Below, in pieces: positions 19,393 through 30,600 of a DNA stretch of 64,000 bases. The notes under the pieces were generated by a model, which was not told the origin of the DNA, did no database searches, and saw nothing but the letters and a program-made list of their open reading frames with translations. Each line of letters starts with the position of its first letter. Position 1 is the stretch's first letter. The position numbers were made by a program, and so were the translations under genes. This DNA comes from Legionella adelaidensis (GTDB lineage: Bacteria; Pseudomonadota; Gammaproteobacteria; Legionellales; Legionellaceae). Location of the stretch: assembly GCF_900637865.1 (NCBI RefSeq), contig NZ_LR134418.1, positions 124,001 through 188,000 of the forward strand, in the 5' to 3' direction.

Positions 19393-20080
19393 GACAGTTG
19401 CGGCTTGTTTAAGTGCTGTAAGGGAAAAGATTCACACACTGGAGCTTACCTATGGACGAGCCAAGGACTCGGTGCGACTAGTTGCAGTTAGCAAACAACA
19501 ACCTGTAACTAAAATAATTGAAGCTTATCATTGCGGGCAAAGGGATTTTGCCGAAAGCTACGTGCAGGAAGCCCAAGAAAAAATAAACGCCTTAAGTGAT
19601 TATGCTATCAATTGGCACTTTATAGGCTCTATTCAAAGCAATAAAATTAAAACAATTGCCTCATCTTTTCACTGGGTACATAGTGTTTCCAGTTTTGCTA
19701 TTGCTCAGAAACTAAGTAAAGAGCGCTCCCCTGCACTTCTTCCCATGAACATTTGCATACAAGTTAATTTGGATCGTGAGCCTAGTAAGACGGGTGTATA
19801 TATCGACGAGCTAATTCCTTTAGTAAAAGAAACTCAGACTTTACCTCATTTAACCGTACGAGGTTTAATGTGTATTCCAAAACCTTGCGATGCAAGCAGG
19901 CAATACCACTCTTTTTTACGTCTGCGTATACTTCGGGATGAAATCAATAACCGGCTAAATTGCTCACTCGATACTTTATCAATGGGAATGAGCAGTGATT
20001 TGGAAGCGGCCATTAATGCTGGGAGCACCATGGTACGGGTCGGTGAAGCAATTTTTGGTAAACGAGAAAATACAGCATGA
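19385..20080 (+). CDS. yggS: PLP homeostasis protein YggS (PLPBP)
   Basis: This protein binds pyridoxal phosphate without catalysing a reaction and keeps B6 and amino-acid pools balanced. The 231-aa product has the family motifs: VRLVAVSKQQP with the PLP lysine, the WHFIGSIQSNK block, RGLMCIPKP and the closing LSMGMSSDLEAAINAGSTMV plus VRVGEAIFG. I place the start at TTG 19385 because GGAG lies 8 nt upstream and the protein then begins MAKTVAACL; an ATG at 19364 is the alternative. It overlaps the transporter's end by 8 nt and proC's start by 4 nt. Confidence 0.94.
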   Translation: MAKTVAACLSAVREKIHTLELTYGRAKDSVRLVAVSKQQPVTKIIEAYHCGQRDFAESYVQEAQEKINALSDYAINWHFIGSIQSNKIKTIASSFHWVHSVSSFAIAQKLSKERSPALLPMNICIQVNLDREPSKTGVYIDELIPLVKETQTLPHLTVRGLMCIPKPCDASRQYHSFLRLRILRDEINNRLNCSLDTLSMGMSSDLEAAINAGSTMVRVGEAIFGKRENTA

Positions 20081-20874
20081 ATGTGACTTTTGTAGGCTTT
20101 GGTAATATGGGTAAGGCAATTGCCCAAGGTCTTAAAGGCAATGGTAAATATACGATGAGCGCCACTTCTCCCTCCTTACCTGTGGGGGTGAATGCGGATA
20201 ACATTGCAACAAATCCTGACAACACCGCTTTTATATCTCGAGCCGACATTGTAATTTTGGCAGTAAAACCGGTACAAATGCGAGATGTGGTCGAAGAAAT
20301 AAAACCTTTCTTATTAAAAAAAACATTAATTATTTCTGTTGCCGCCGGAATTTCTATTCAATGGTTTGCACAAAATTCGCTTTCTGATTTTCCTTTAGTA
20401 AGGGCCATGCCAAACATTGCCGCTTCTTTGCTACTCTCAGCAACACCGCTATTCGCGAATTCCCATGTAAATAAAAATCAATTAAGAGAGATTGAGGATA
20501 TCTTTAATACCATAGGAATCACAACCTGGGTAAAAGAGGAAAAGCTACTCGATACTTTTACGGCCCTCTCAGGCAGTGGCCCCGCCTATTTTTTTGAATT
20601 TTTAAGCGTGTTAGTAAAAGGGGCAACGCAATTAGGCCTTCCCGAAGAGATAGCTCACACTTTTACCTTGCAAACTATGCGAGGTGCTTTACACTTAGCA
20701 TCTGCAAATAATCAAAGTTTTTCTGAATTAAAGAAAAAAGTAACCTCTAAAAAAGGTACTACAGAAGCTGCGTTAGATATCTTATTGCAGAGAGGATTTG
20801 AAAAAATCATAATTGAGGCAATGCAGGCAGCCTATCATCGTGCACAAGAAATAGGGCAACTACAGGAAAATTAA
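20077..20874 (+). CDS. proC: Pyrroline-5-carboxylate reductase
   Basis: ProC reduces 1-pyrroline-5-carboxylate to proline with NAD(P)H, the last step of proline synthesis. The 265-aa product has the N-terminal Rossmann motif VGFGNMGKAIAQGL, the DIVILAVKPVQM and VAAGIS segments, VRAMPNIAA, and the C-terminal family signature ALSGSGPAYFFEF with TSKKGTTEAALD. It starts with an ATGA overlap on yggS and abuts yggT, so the three genes form an operon. Confidence 0.97.
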   Translation: MNVTFVGFGNMGKAIAQGLKGNGKYTMSATSPSLPVGVNADNIATNPDNTAFISRADIVILAVKPVQMRDVVEEIKPFLLKKTLIISVAAGISIQWFAQNSLSDFPLVRAMPNIAASLLLSATPLFANSHVNKNQLREIEDIFNTIGITTWVKEEKLLDTFTALSGSGPAYFFEFLSVLVKGATQLGLPEEIAHTFTLQTMRGALHLASANNQSFSELKKKVTSKKGTTEAALDILLQRGFEKIIIEAMQAAYHRAQEIGQLQEN

Positions 20875-21447
20875 ATGACCGGTTTGATAACAGCAGTTTA
20901 TTTTTTAATCTCCGTCTTATTCAGTATTATCATTTTTTTACTCTGGGCACGTATTGGGATGTATTATTATCATGTAAGTAGCTTAAACCCGGTTAGCAAA
21001 ACCATCCATACTTTAACCAATCCACTCACTATCCCCTTTTCTTTTTTATTTCGGTCACGTGCAAGCGCAAGACGCATCGACTTACCTGCGCTTACTGCTT
21101 TAATCGTAGTCGAATTCATTAAATTTATTGTATTTAGCCTACTTCTTCTGCATACAGTCATGCCTTTTTTATTGCTTTTACTTTATGTGGTAACAGACCT
21201 CATAGTAGAGCCGCTAAATTTTCTCTTTTATGCAATTCTTATACGTGTTGTGATGAGCTGGGTTAACCCTGGCTGGAACCACCCTCTCGCTTATGTTCTG
21301 GCTTCTCTAACTGACCCAGTTTTGAGAATAGGAAGACGTTATGTACCGATTATTGCAGGATTGGACTTTTCGCCACTGGTAGTTATGCTTGTTCTCAAAT
21401 TAATCATTATTTTTATCGCTGCATCTTTACCTATTCATATGATTTAG
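20875..21447 (+). CDS. yggT: YggT family membrane protein
   Basis: YggT proteins are small integral membrane proteins linked to osmotic tolerance and cell-division machinery. The 190-aa product is the doubled form. Each half carries a membrane segment pair and a signature, with LNPVSKTIHTLTNPLTIPF in the first and WVNPGWNHPLAYVLASLTDP plus VLRIGRRYVP in the second. It begins directly after the proC stop. The 170 bp behind it hold an AT-rich leader for the giant gene at 21617. Confidence 0.93.
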   Translation: MTGLITAVYFLISVLFSIIIFLLWARIGMYYYHVSSLNPVSKTIHTLTNPLTIPFSFLFRSRASARRIDLPALTALIVVEFIKFIVFSLLLLHTVMPFLLLLLYVVTDLIVEPLNFLFYAILIRVVMSWVNPGWNHPLAYVLASLTDPVLRIGRRYVPIIAGLDFSPLVVMLVLKLIIIFIAASLPIHMI

Positions 21448-21616
21448 TTGTTGAGTAATTTGCGTTCTCGAATAAAAAATAAACTATAATTTGTTTATAT
21501 CCACTCATTTCTAATCTTTAACAGGAATTCATCTTTTCTTAAGAAATCTTTGCTATATTGCAAGAAGACGATTTTGAATACCTTAAAATCTATAATGATC
21601 AATTGATGAGTATTAA

Positions 21617-24600
21617 ATGAAAATTGAAGCAAATATTTTAGATCAACTATTTGAAATATATAAAGAAAGCTTGGGTGTTCATGCGGATATCCCACTAGAT
21701 AAGAAACCTTTTATAGCTGCTTTTCAATTTATAGAAAATCATCAAGTGGATACTTTCGACTGGGAAGCTTTAAGCCAGTCTCCTGCACAAGCTGATTTAG
21801 TCGCTTTATTAAAAAAATGTATTACAGTTGAAAACGACCATTTAGCTTTTGATGAATTAGCGGCAAGTGCAGCCCTTATTCCGTTTGAACAAGCCTTGGA
21901 CAGAAGCCAAAAGCTTTATTTAGCCCGGGATGTGGAAACTACCGGGATACAAGAAAAATATCTAAAATCGCAACTAAGTTCCCATGAGCCATTAACTGAG
22001 CTAGACATTAAACGATTTATTGTTAACACGGGAATGCAGGAGCATATTCATGTGATTAGTTCTCCTGCACATATGGGACTTTTTCTAAACAATACTCGAA
22101 TAAAACACCAGGATGACCATGAGCCTTACTCTGTTGCTTTTATGGTTAATACTACTAGTGAAACAACAACTCCCAATTGGGTTTCTGTCAATATCACTAT
22201 TAACCCTCTGAGCAACTCTGTAACTTATACAGCGAATAGTGGGCACCCTTTAAATATAACGCAAAAAGCCGCCCTGGAAGACTTTATTAATAAAGGAATA
22301 AAGTTTGAAGGAACAACGATTGCTGGTGAAACCTTTACTGCTTTCCCTGGCGCAAAAATTACCGGAAAGATAGCAAGCAGTGATTCAGGAAAACTGCATG
22401 GATATAAAACACTTCATGCACTTTATAAAGATAAAGCACTTGAGGATTTTGTAGCAGACAATGCGAGAGCACAAGAATTTGCTGGCTTAGGTGATGACAT
22501 ACAAGCCACTAAACAATTTGTCTATCAGGTTGAACTAGAAGCAATTCAGGTAAACGACGATGAAGTAGATATATTAGAAAAGCCTTTGCAAGATGCCTTG
22601 CAATTAGGAAAGGTAAAAAAAGAAGTATTACAAGAGCAATTCGATTTATTAAATTTTTCCATCAGTACTGTAGCCGCTCAACAGCACCCTTTGGTAGGTG
22701 AACAACTAGCAGAATTCCAACTTTATCACAAAAAGGTTACTTTTCCTGGACAACAACCTGAGCCCTTACTAAGCAGTATCGATTATCAACAATTTTTACT
22801 TTTAATTCATGAAAAACTAAAAAAATCAGGAACTGCTAAACAGCTAGATGAAATGGTTATCGCTTGTTATGACAATGCCGCAATTCAAGGATTAATTGCT
22901 TATAACGAAACCAATGCCCCTGTTCCTTTTAAAACACTTACTTTAAATTTGGATAATCTATCATTAGATACGGAAAATGCCAGACATAGTTTCCTCTTTC
23001 ATTTGAAAACAATGTTATTAACCATGTCAGATAGTAATTTATCGGCATTAAAATTTATTGATACAAAAAATCAAATGACAGAGGAGATGGTTGAAGAAAT
23101 AGCTAGGTTTGTAGCCAATCGACCTATTGCTATGGATATTACCTTGCCTGCTCCATTTCAAAATAGCAAAGCCCAAAAAAATATCGACGAAGCAACCTCA
23201 GATACTATACGTAGTAAAAATATTGCCGCTTTTGGCAAGCAAGCTTCCGTGAGCCAAGAGCTACCAGAAGCCCGGCAAGAAGTTAGAAAAAGACCCCGTA
23301 TGGGCAGTAAACAAAACCTTGCTATTGATATTGAGCTACAACAAGAGCAACAAGTAGAAGTGGCAGTTGATGCGAGTGCAGAACAAGGAGGCCAAACGGG
23401 TGACTTAGAAGCCAGTGATGCCGAGCTTTATACTATATTTAAATTTCAAGCAGCCTTAAGCGCAGGCGAATTTAGTAACGCTTCAAAAAGTTTTTTAGTG
23501 GACTCTTCTCAACAAGAAGCATTTCAACTTTGGTTAAACTGGACAGGTGCATTGACTTTAGAAGAAGCTTTACGACCCGACACTGGATTTCAAATATCCA
23601 AAACAGCTTGTGCAGAGCTATTACGCCATAAAGATAAATTTCAATATGGGATAGATTTTTCCAACTTACCCCCTGGATTTCTATTGAAAACAGAAGGTCC
23701 CACTACCTATATTCACTTTGATGAAAATTTCAAACTGCTCGCGGAATACAACCCCTTGCAAGTGCAAGCAAATGAATTTACCAGTGAAAAGCCATTACCT
23801 CACTCTCTATTTAAAAAATGGTTAGCTGCAGTAAGTCCTACAGATAGTATTAAACTCGCCTGGGACAAAATTGATGCAGCTGAATACAACAAAATAGCGC
23901 AACAAACGTTCAAGCAATTTTTACCTCAACTCCTCTTATTAGACCAAACAGAATTAGCACACCTTTTTGCGCTGAGTTTTGATCAAGATACATTTAGACC
24001 GCAACAGTTTCGTTTTTTATTAGAAAACTCCAGGCAATTACAAACAGTCCTTACCGCTAATCCTAAAGATAAAAACATTGATAAAGTTTTAACGGAACTA
24101 TTTTCCGGTCAAAAGAAAGAAGCCCTGGATTTTATAAATGGCTACTCAGAAAAAATGCCAGCTAAAGAGAAGCATTTAATTACGCTTTTGGTTCATGATG
24201 ACCCTTCTCTCCTGCAAAAAGTTACTTATTTATTAGATTTAGTACCTACAATTAATTTAAATGCTTTACTGCAGTTACATTTGCAATTAGGTGAGAAAGG
24301 GATTGAACAATTAACCAAATTGGCTGAATCGGATCTGACTTTGTTCAAGGAACTGGACGAAACGGTTTTTGCTCAAACTAAATCATATGTCCCTGTTTTG
24401 ACGGAAGAATATTCAGACGCTATCAATGCAATCAAAGGGTTTTCTGCCAATGAAAAAGTATGGTGGAACACGCTTTTGCAACAGCATTGTAAAGCACAAA
24501 ACGATGTCAACCTGGTAGATATGGTTAATGCGTTTAAAGCATTTAAAGAAAAGTTAAAAACATTTGAAACACACGATGAGAAGCCCTTAGCACTTCCGCC

Positions 24601-27600
24601 TTCTTGTGCAATAACGGGCGTTAAAAGTTTACCGGTAGCTCTTTCCAGGATATTGAATCTTTTAGAACATAGCAGTAAACAAAATAGACATGCCCAATGG
24701 GCCCTAATAGGGCAATTAGATTTATCTAGCAATGGCGCAATCAAACTCGCTAAGCCAGATGTTAAAAAATGGGCTTTTATCACTCCCGAAATGCGCGTTA
24801 GTTCCCCGCATGAAACGCAGGGAAATGTCTTTGCTTCAGTCACACAATATTCCGCCCCTACCCGATGGAATAAAATTAAAGCGGCAGATCCTGCGGATTT
24901 GTATGAAAATTTTTTCCGTTTCGTCGCTTATCAGGAAAAAAACGGGCAGTTACCGTTAGATTTTTATCGACATACTCATCAAGCTTTGAGCGACAGTGGC
25001 TTGTCTTTAGAGGTAAAAAAGGAATTATATCCCTTAATCGCAGCTGCAACCACCAAGGTTACCAATGTCTCCTCCATAAAGCTTGAAGAAGCGATACGGG
25101 ATGTGGATCACCTTATTAAATTATTCGTCGATACTCCCCTTCCAGGGATTACCCCAGCAGGATTAAAAGAGAATGCGCGTTTAACAATAACTAAATTATT
25201 AAGCAGTTTAAGAGAGGTCCCTTCTCTTGTGGTGTTAAACCGTTTAGTTTCTCTTATTTCTTCTAGCTTGAGTGGCCCTATTAGTATTGCAAGAAATCTG
25301 TCTAAACTCGAAAGAGCCAATAATGACCTTAATAGACATGTTGAGTCCTATGGTTCTTGTGTTTATGAAGGTCTAAAGGATTATAGTGCAGAGGAGTATA
25401 ACAACCCACAATTGTTTTTTGAGCATATGGCCGTCGTAAATCGTATAGCCGAAGCTTTAGAAGACAATGATCTGGACGCGCAGTTATTAATGCGAATGAT
25501 TAGCTCTTTCCAAATTACCCCTGAAAATATCGATATTGTTTTAGACAATAATTTTAGCGATGTAAAAGGAGTTAATCGTAAAAGACGTAATGAAGCACTG
25601 CTTTTGCTGAGAAATTTATCTGTAGTCAATCATCCTGAGTTAAGACCTTTAACTTTTGCCGATCTCACCGCTATCCTGGATGCTGTTGACCATACTCCAA
25701 AAGCCGTTATAGACGTTCTTAAGGGGTTTCAACTTTCCGGTACCCAGCCCTTAGCTGCCTATTTTCCAGAGGATATTCTTGAAAATTATGGAAAAGAAGG
25801 CATTCCCGAAGACATCGCTCGTTTAATAGCGACGAATTTTAGTGAACAGCAGCAAGGACAAATAAGCAAACTTTTACTCCGGTTTTCGCAACCGGGCGAT
25901 AACCTGCACTATGGAGAACTGGTTAATAAAATTATTGCTATTACAAAAACACTCGCGTCTGTAGAAAAAAATATTTTTGTTAGCAAATTAACCGGTTCAC
26001 CGGGATTGCTTGTTAATCCACAAGCATTAAGCGATGAGAATAATTATTTTGTTAAGTTACTGGATAGCATCACTGCCAAGGGTTCACCTTCTGAGTTTTT
26101 AAACTTTGTGGCATCTGAACGCGATCTATTTCATCATGCTTCTCAGGAAGCGATCGATGCATTTTTCGTAACAGCGCAGTCGGGAGAGAAAACCATACCC
26201 GCTTTAGCTCAAAAATTTTTGGTGTATCAAGACAGAATTGTTCCGGGCATCAAAGAAATTGAGAATTTGGTGATTGCGCAATTAGATTTATCCCCTAGAC
26301 TTCACAGGGTTCTCTTAAAAACACCAGTAGAGCAATTAACTGCCGGTAGCAATGTAGTCCATGACAAAAAACATCTTATTACTACGCAAGAGAGAGAATT
26401 GGCTGGAGTTCTTAAAGCAATACAAAATGGCGACTCAATAGACTTAAACACAATACGAATTACCACATCCCATTTTGCAAAAGAGGCCAATCTTGAAAAA
26501 AATGACTCTATAATTCAGTACCAAAGTACTCTAAGAGAAATAAATAAGCCTAAAAATATTACTCTCGAAGACATGGGAAGAATTTCACAAAACCCGGCAG
26601 CCATTTTATTGTTTGCTTACTTAAACGATTCACTACCTGAACAAGAACGTATTGCTTTTGAAAAAAGATATAAAGAAAAAATTGAAAAACAATTTGAAAC
26701 CCATCCTTCAATTTTACTAAATAAAGATTTTATTCCATTTTTACAAAATAATCCTGAATTTTTCAATGCAATGGTTGCAAAAGATATGCTTACCGCTGCA
26801 GGCTCCCCTGATTTGTTAGAAGACGATAAAAAATTAGGCTTACTTTTTGAAGGGCTTGAGAAAGATTTACAAACAGTAGCGGATTTAAAAAATCAAACGG
26901 CTACTTTGCACCAGGAACTCAAAGAAATGGATGCAGAACTCAGTAAATATCCTTTTGTTCTCGTTTCTTTATTCAAAAAGATTAATACACTTGCCGCTGC
27001 AAACCCTACTAGCAAAAGACAATTTCTTGAATTATATGATCGTTATCTCGATCATTATTCTCCAGAAAAACACGGGGAACTATTAAAATACCTGGATGAC
27101 TTTGTAAGTAGGCTGGAAAAATCATTTGAAACTATTGAGGACAAAAATATCGTTTTATCCTTATGTTTACAATTTAATAATGACAAAGACGAAAATTTTC
27201 AACCCGAAAAATTATTACAACTATTAGATATAGTTGATTCCGTAGCTGAAAAACATCGACTAACACTACTTAAAATCGCTGTAGCGCTCATTAACAATGA
27301 GAAAGATTTCACTCTGAAAGAATTTAAAGAGCTTAGTGAGTTAGCCCATGCAAAACCAGAATTGGCTGATGCGCTCACTACTATATATAAGAAAGCGCCC
27401 TTCCCTACAATTGAACAAATCAAAACCTGGCATGAGCTGGCTGATAAAAGCCGGGATTATGCGCTTACTATGCATGATTTACATAAAACCTACGATAAGG
27501 CCCCTTGCCACCGCGAGCTCTTTTATCATGGCGACCCATTAAATGGTTTTCATATTTCCAAAGCACAGGAACAACTTCGCCAATTCAAAGGATTAAAACA

Positions 27601-30600
27601 GGATGTAATTAATATCGAAGCATTTAAGGCCAAAACCGATGCAATGCGCGATAAAAATTCGGATGAGTTATTAAGCATATTAGCCAAATTTAATCCCAAA
27701 AATCCAAGTTATGATCCAGCTCTGGCAAAAGATTACGACACTCTGGTAGCGGTCGCTGCGGAATTGTTACACCGTAGTAAAGGGAAAGATGAAAAGGATA
27801 TGGTAACGGGTGACTTTGCACTGGGCAGTTCTATGGAAATTAATACCACTCAGTATTTAGCCATTTTGTCATCATTAAAAACACCTGGTCATGTAACTAG
27901 CCAGATAGGTACAGGAGAAGGCAAATCAAGAATTATGATGATTTCCATAGCCTGTCAAAATGCTTTAGGTAAAACCGTAGATTTCGTTACCAGTGATGCG
28001 CAATTGGCAACGCGTGATTTTGTAGAATACCAAGCCTATTTTGAAATGATGGGCGCAAAATCTAGTATGATATTTGCTAACACCGATCCATCTCAATATC
28101 AAATTGGCGGGATTAATTTTTCTGACCCATCTAATCTTAGCTTATTTAGAAACAAGGCACGTAGTTTAGGTAAAGGAGAGCTTGTACTTGATCCGGACGA
28201 GCGAAGTCGTGCATTGTTGCTTGATGAAGCGGATAAAACTTACTTCGACGTGGCTGATACGCGTTTTAATTTCTCCACCGAAAGTGATGAGAATATCCGT
28301 GGTATGAGCTTTGTGTATTCTTTACTTATGGAATATTTCGCTCAGGAAACAGTTGCTTTATCTACACCACTTAACGATAAAACTTCTATTTCTCCACTTG
28401 ATTTATATTATGAAAACATCGATCTTAGTCGCGAAAAGTTTTTGCAATTTGCCAGTGGCAAATGTAAGTCCAGCGATTTAATGCGACTAAAAGCCTTGTC
28501 AAATGAACAAATTGAACAATGGCAAGTCTCAGCCGTCACTGCATGTCAACTAAAATTCAAAGAAGATTTTGTTATTGAGCCCGATGTATTAATTAGTACA
28601 GCCCATGGCCCAAGGATTTCAAGTGAAGCGCAGTTATTATTTGCCAATCGCGTGTCAAAAAGTTCCAAATTCTCCTTTGGCGTTCACCAATGTTTACACG
28701 CGGGTTTAAATATAGCCAGAAATAATTTGGATGCCGTTAAAGATCTTAATTTACGTACCGCACTAAGCCGCTGTGAGAATCCTTTCTTTGTACAAGATGA
28801 AAAACAAATTGTTTATTCGTCTACGAGTAAAAACTTACTCGATGATTATGCCAAGGGAACTTTAAAAGCAGTAACCGGCACTTCTGGCTCTATTATTGAA
28901 CGCCAGGAAGCAGAAGCCCTCTACGGCTTAGCTACACAACAGCGTCTTGGAAAAATGCAATTTGTGGATGTTCCAAGAGATAAAGGGATGAACAGGATTG
29001 ACAGAGCTATTCGTCTTATGGGTAACCAAAGACAGCAAATTAATACTTTAGTCGACCAAATCAAAATTGCTCGCAGTAAAAATCAACCTATTCTCATTAT
29101 TGCGGAGAATGACGAAGAAAGTGAATTTTTATTCAAGAAGCTCGGTGAAGTATTTAAAAATGATAGCAAGCTTCAACACATTCATAGTCAATTATCATCA
29201 AAAGATGAAAAAGAATTGACAGGGAAAGCCGGGTTCCCAGGACAAATTACCGTATCTACTGACATGATTGGCCGTGGAACCGACATTTCCCTAAAAGGTG
29301 GGGCAAAAGCGCATGGCCTTAATGTAATGGTCACCTATTTACCACGTCCCCGGGACCTTGCCCAAATTATTGGGCGAAGCGGTCGCTTTGGGGCAATGGG
29401 AGAAACTTCACTAGTTCTTGATAAACAACGCCTTAAAAAAGAACTGGGTAAAACTACTTTGACTGATGGTTTTTATGCAAATACTGAAGCCTATATTGAG
29501 CGTGAACAGGCTTTAATGGATAGGAAAAAGCAATGTGAGCGTTTAATTAAGAATACCGTGGGCGATTTTAGAAGAAGCTTAACTAATTCATTTTTTGACG
29601 ATATGTTGAAACAAGTGGATAAAGGGGAACAAAAAAAATTGTTGCCTGCCTGGACTACCTTCTTTGACAAATCAGATAAGGCATGGAATGAGCAATGGCC
29701 GCACATACAAAAAGAATTGTTAGCCGAAGAGATTAATGTCGCTAAAATTAATCTTCTCTTTCACGACTATGAGAACAACGTTCAAAAGCTCTGGACTAAC
29801 CTCAAACGTACAATTCAAGATACCGAAGTAGTGTGTCTGGATGGTAAACACCCAGTTGAAAAATTGGTAGATACTGTTCCGCATCTGGAGCTTAATGATA
29901 AAACTAAAAAATTATTAACCAGCTTCTCCCTTAGTAAATACAGTTTAGATACGTGGAAGGTTTATGATCGTTACGATCCTGGACATGAAGGTAGAGCAGT
30001 TAAATATTCACATTGGTCTGTTCCATTTATCGCGTCGCTAAAAGGCTATGCCAATTTATTACCTTTTGTGAATTTCTCAGAAGCGCGAAGGCCTTTCGCA
30101 AATTTCAGAGCATGGTTAGAAGGCCATGGGCAATTATTCCCTGACTTTCGTGCAAGCCCCAATAAAGGAAAAATTATCGGGGGAACTTTACTCGGTTTAA
30201 TAGGCGCAGCTATTGGAGTCGCCCTAGTTCTAACAGGAGTTTTAGCTCCATTAGGAATAGCGGTTTTTGGTTTATCGAGTGTCGTTACTAGTGCTATTGT
30301 ATTAGGAGGGGCAGGTTTAGTCGCAGGAACTCTGACAGGTTTAGGCGCAGGAGCAATTACCGATAAGCTGACCCGCGGTGGAGAAACCACAAAAGACACC
30401 ACGCTTGCTTCGGAAGACATGCAAGAATTGTCTCCCGACGAAGAAGCAGATGTTCCAGAATCTTATGCGGTACTTCATGGGGTAGGAGTAGCTGATGTTC
30501 ATCGCTCTCACCAAACCGATCAAAGAGAGGATGAGGTAGTTGATGCTTTGCAAGTACAGACTCTCGAAGAAAATCCAAGAAAGACTGTTGATAAGATAGA

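Noticed and set aside
21447-21617. PmrA or CpxR operator before the first giant gene
   Set aside because: I looked for tandem CTTAATATT or GTAAA repeats, which mark many Legionella effector promoters, and found no adequate match; TATAAT at 21485-21490 lacks a -35 at proper spacing.
24373-24843. 156-aa open frame antisense to the first giant gene
   Set aside because: It is opposite a continuous 9-kb coding frame; cysteine- and serine-rich composition is typical of shadow frames.
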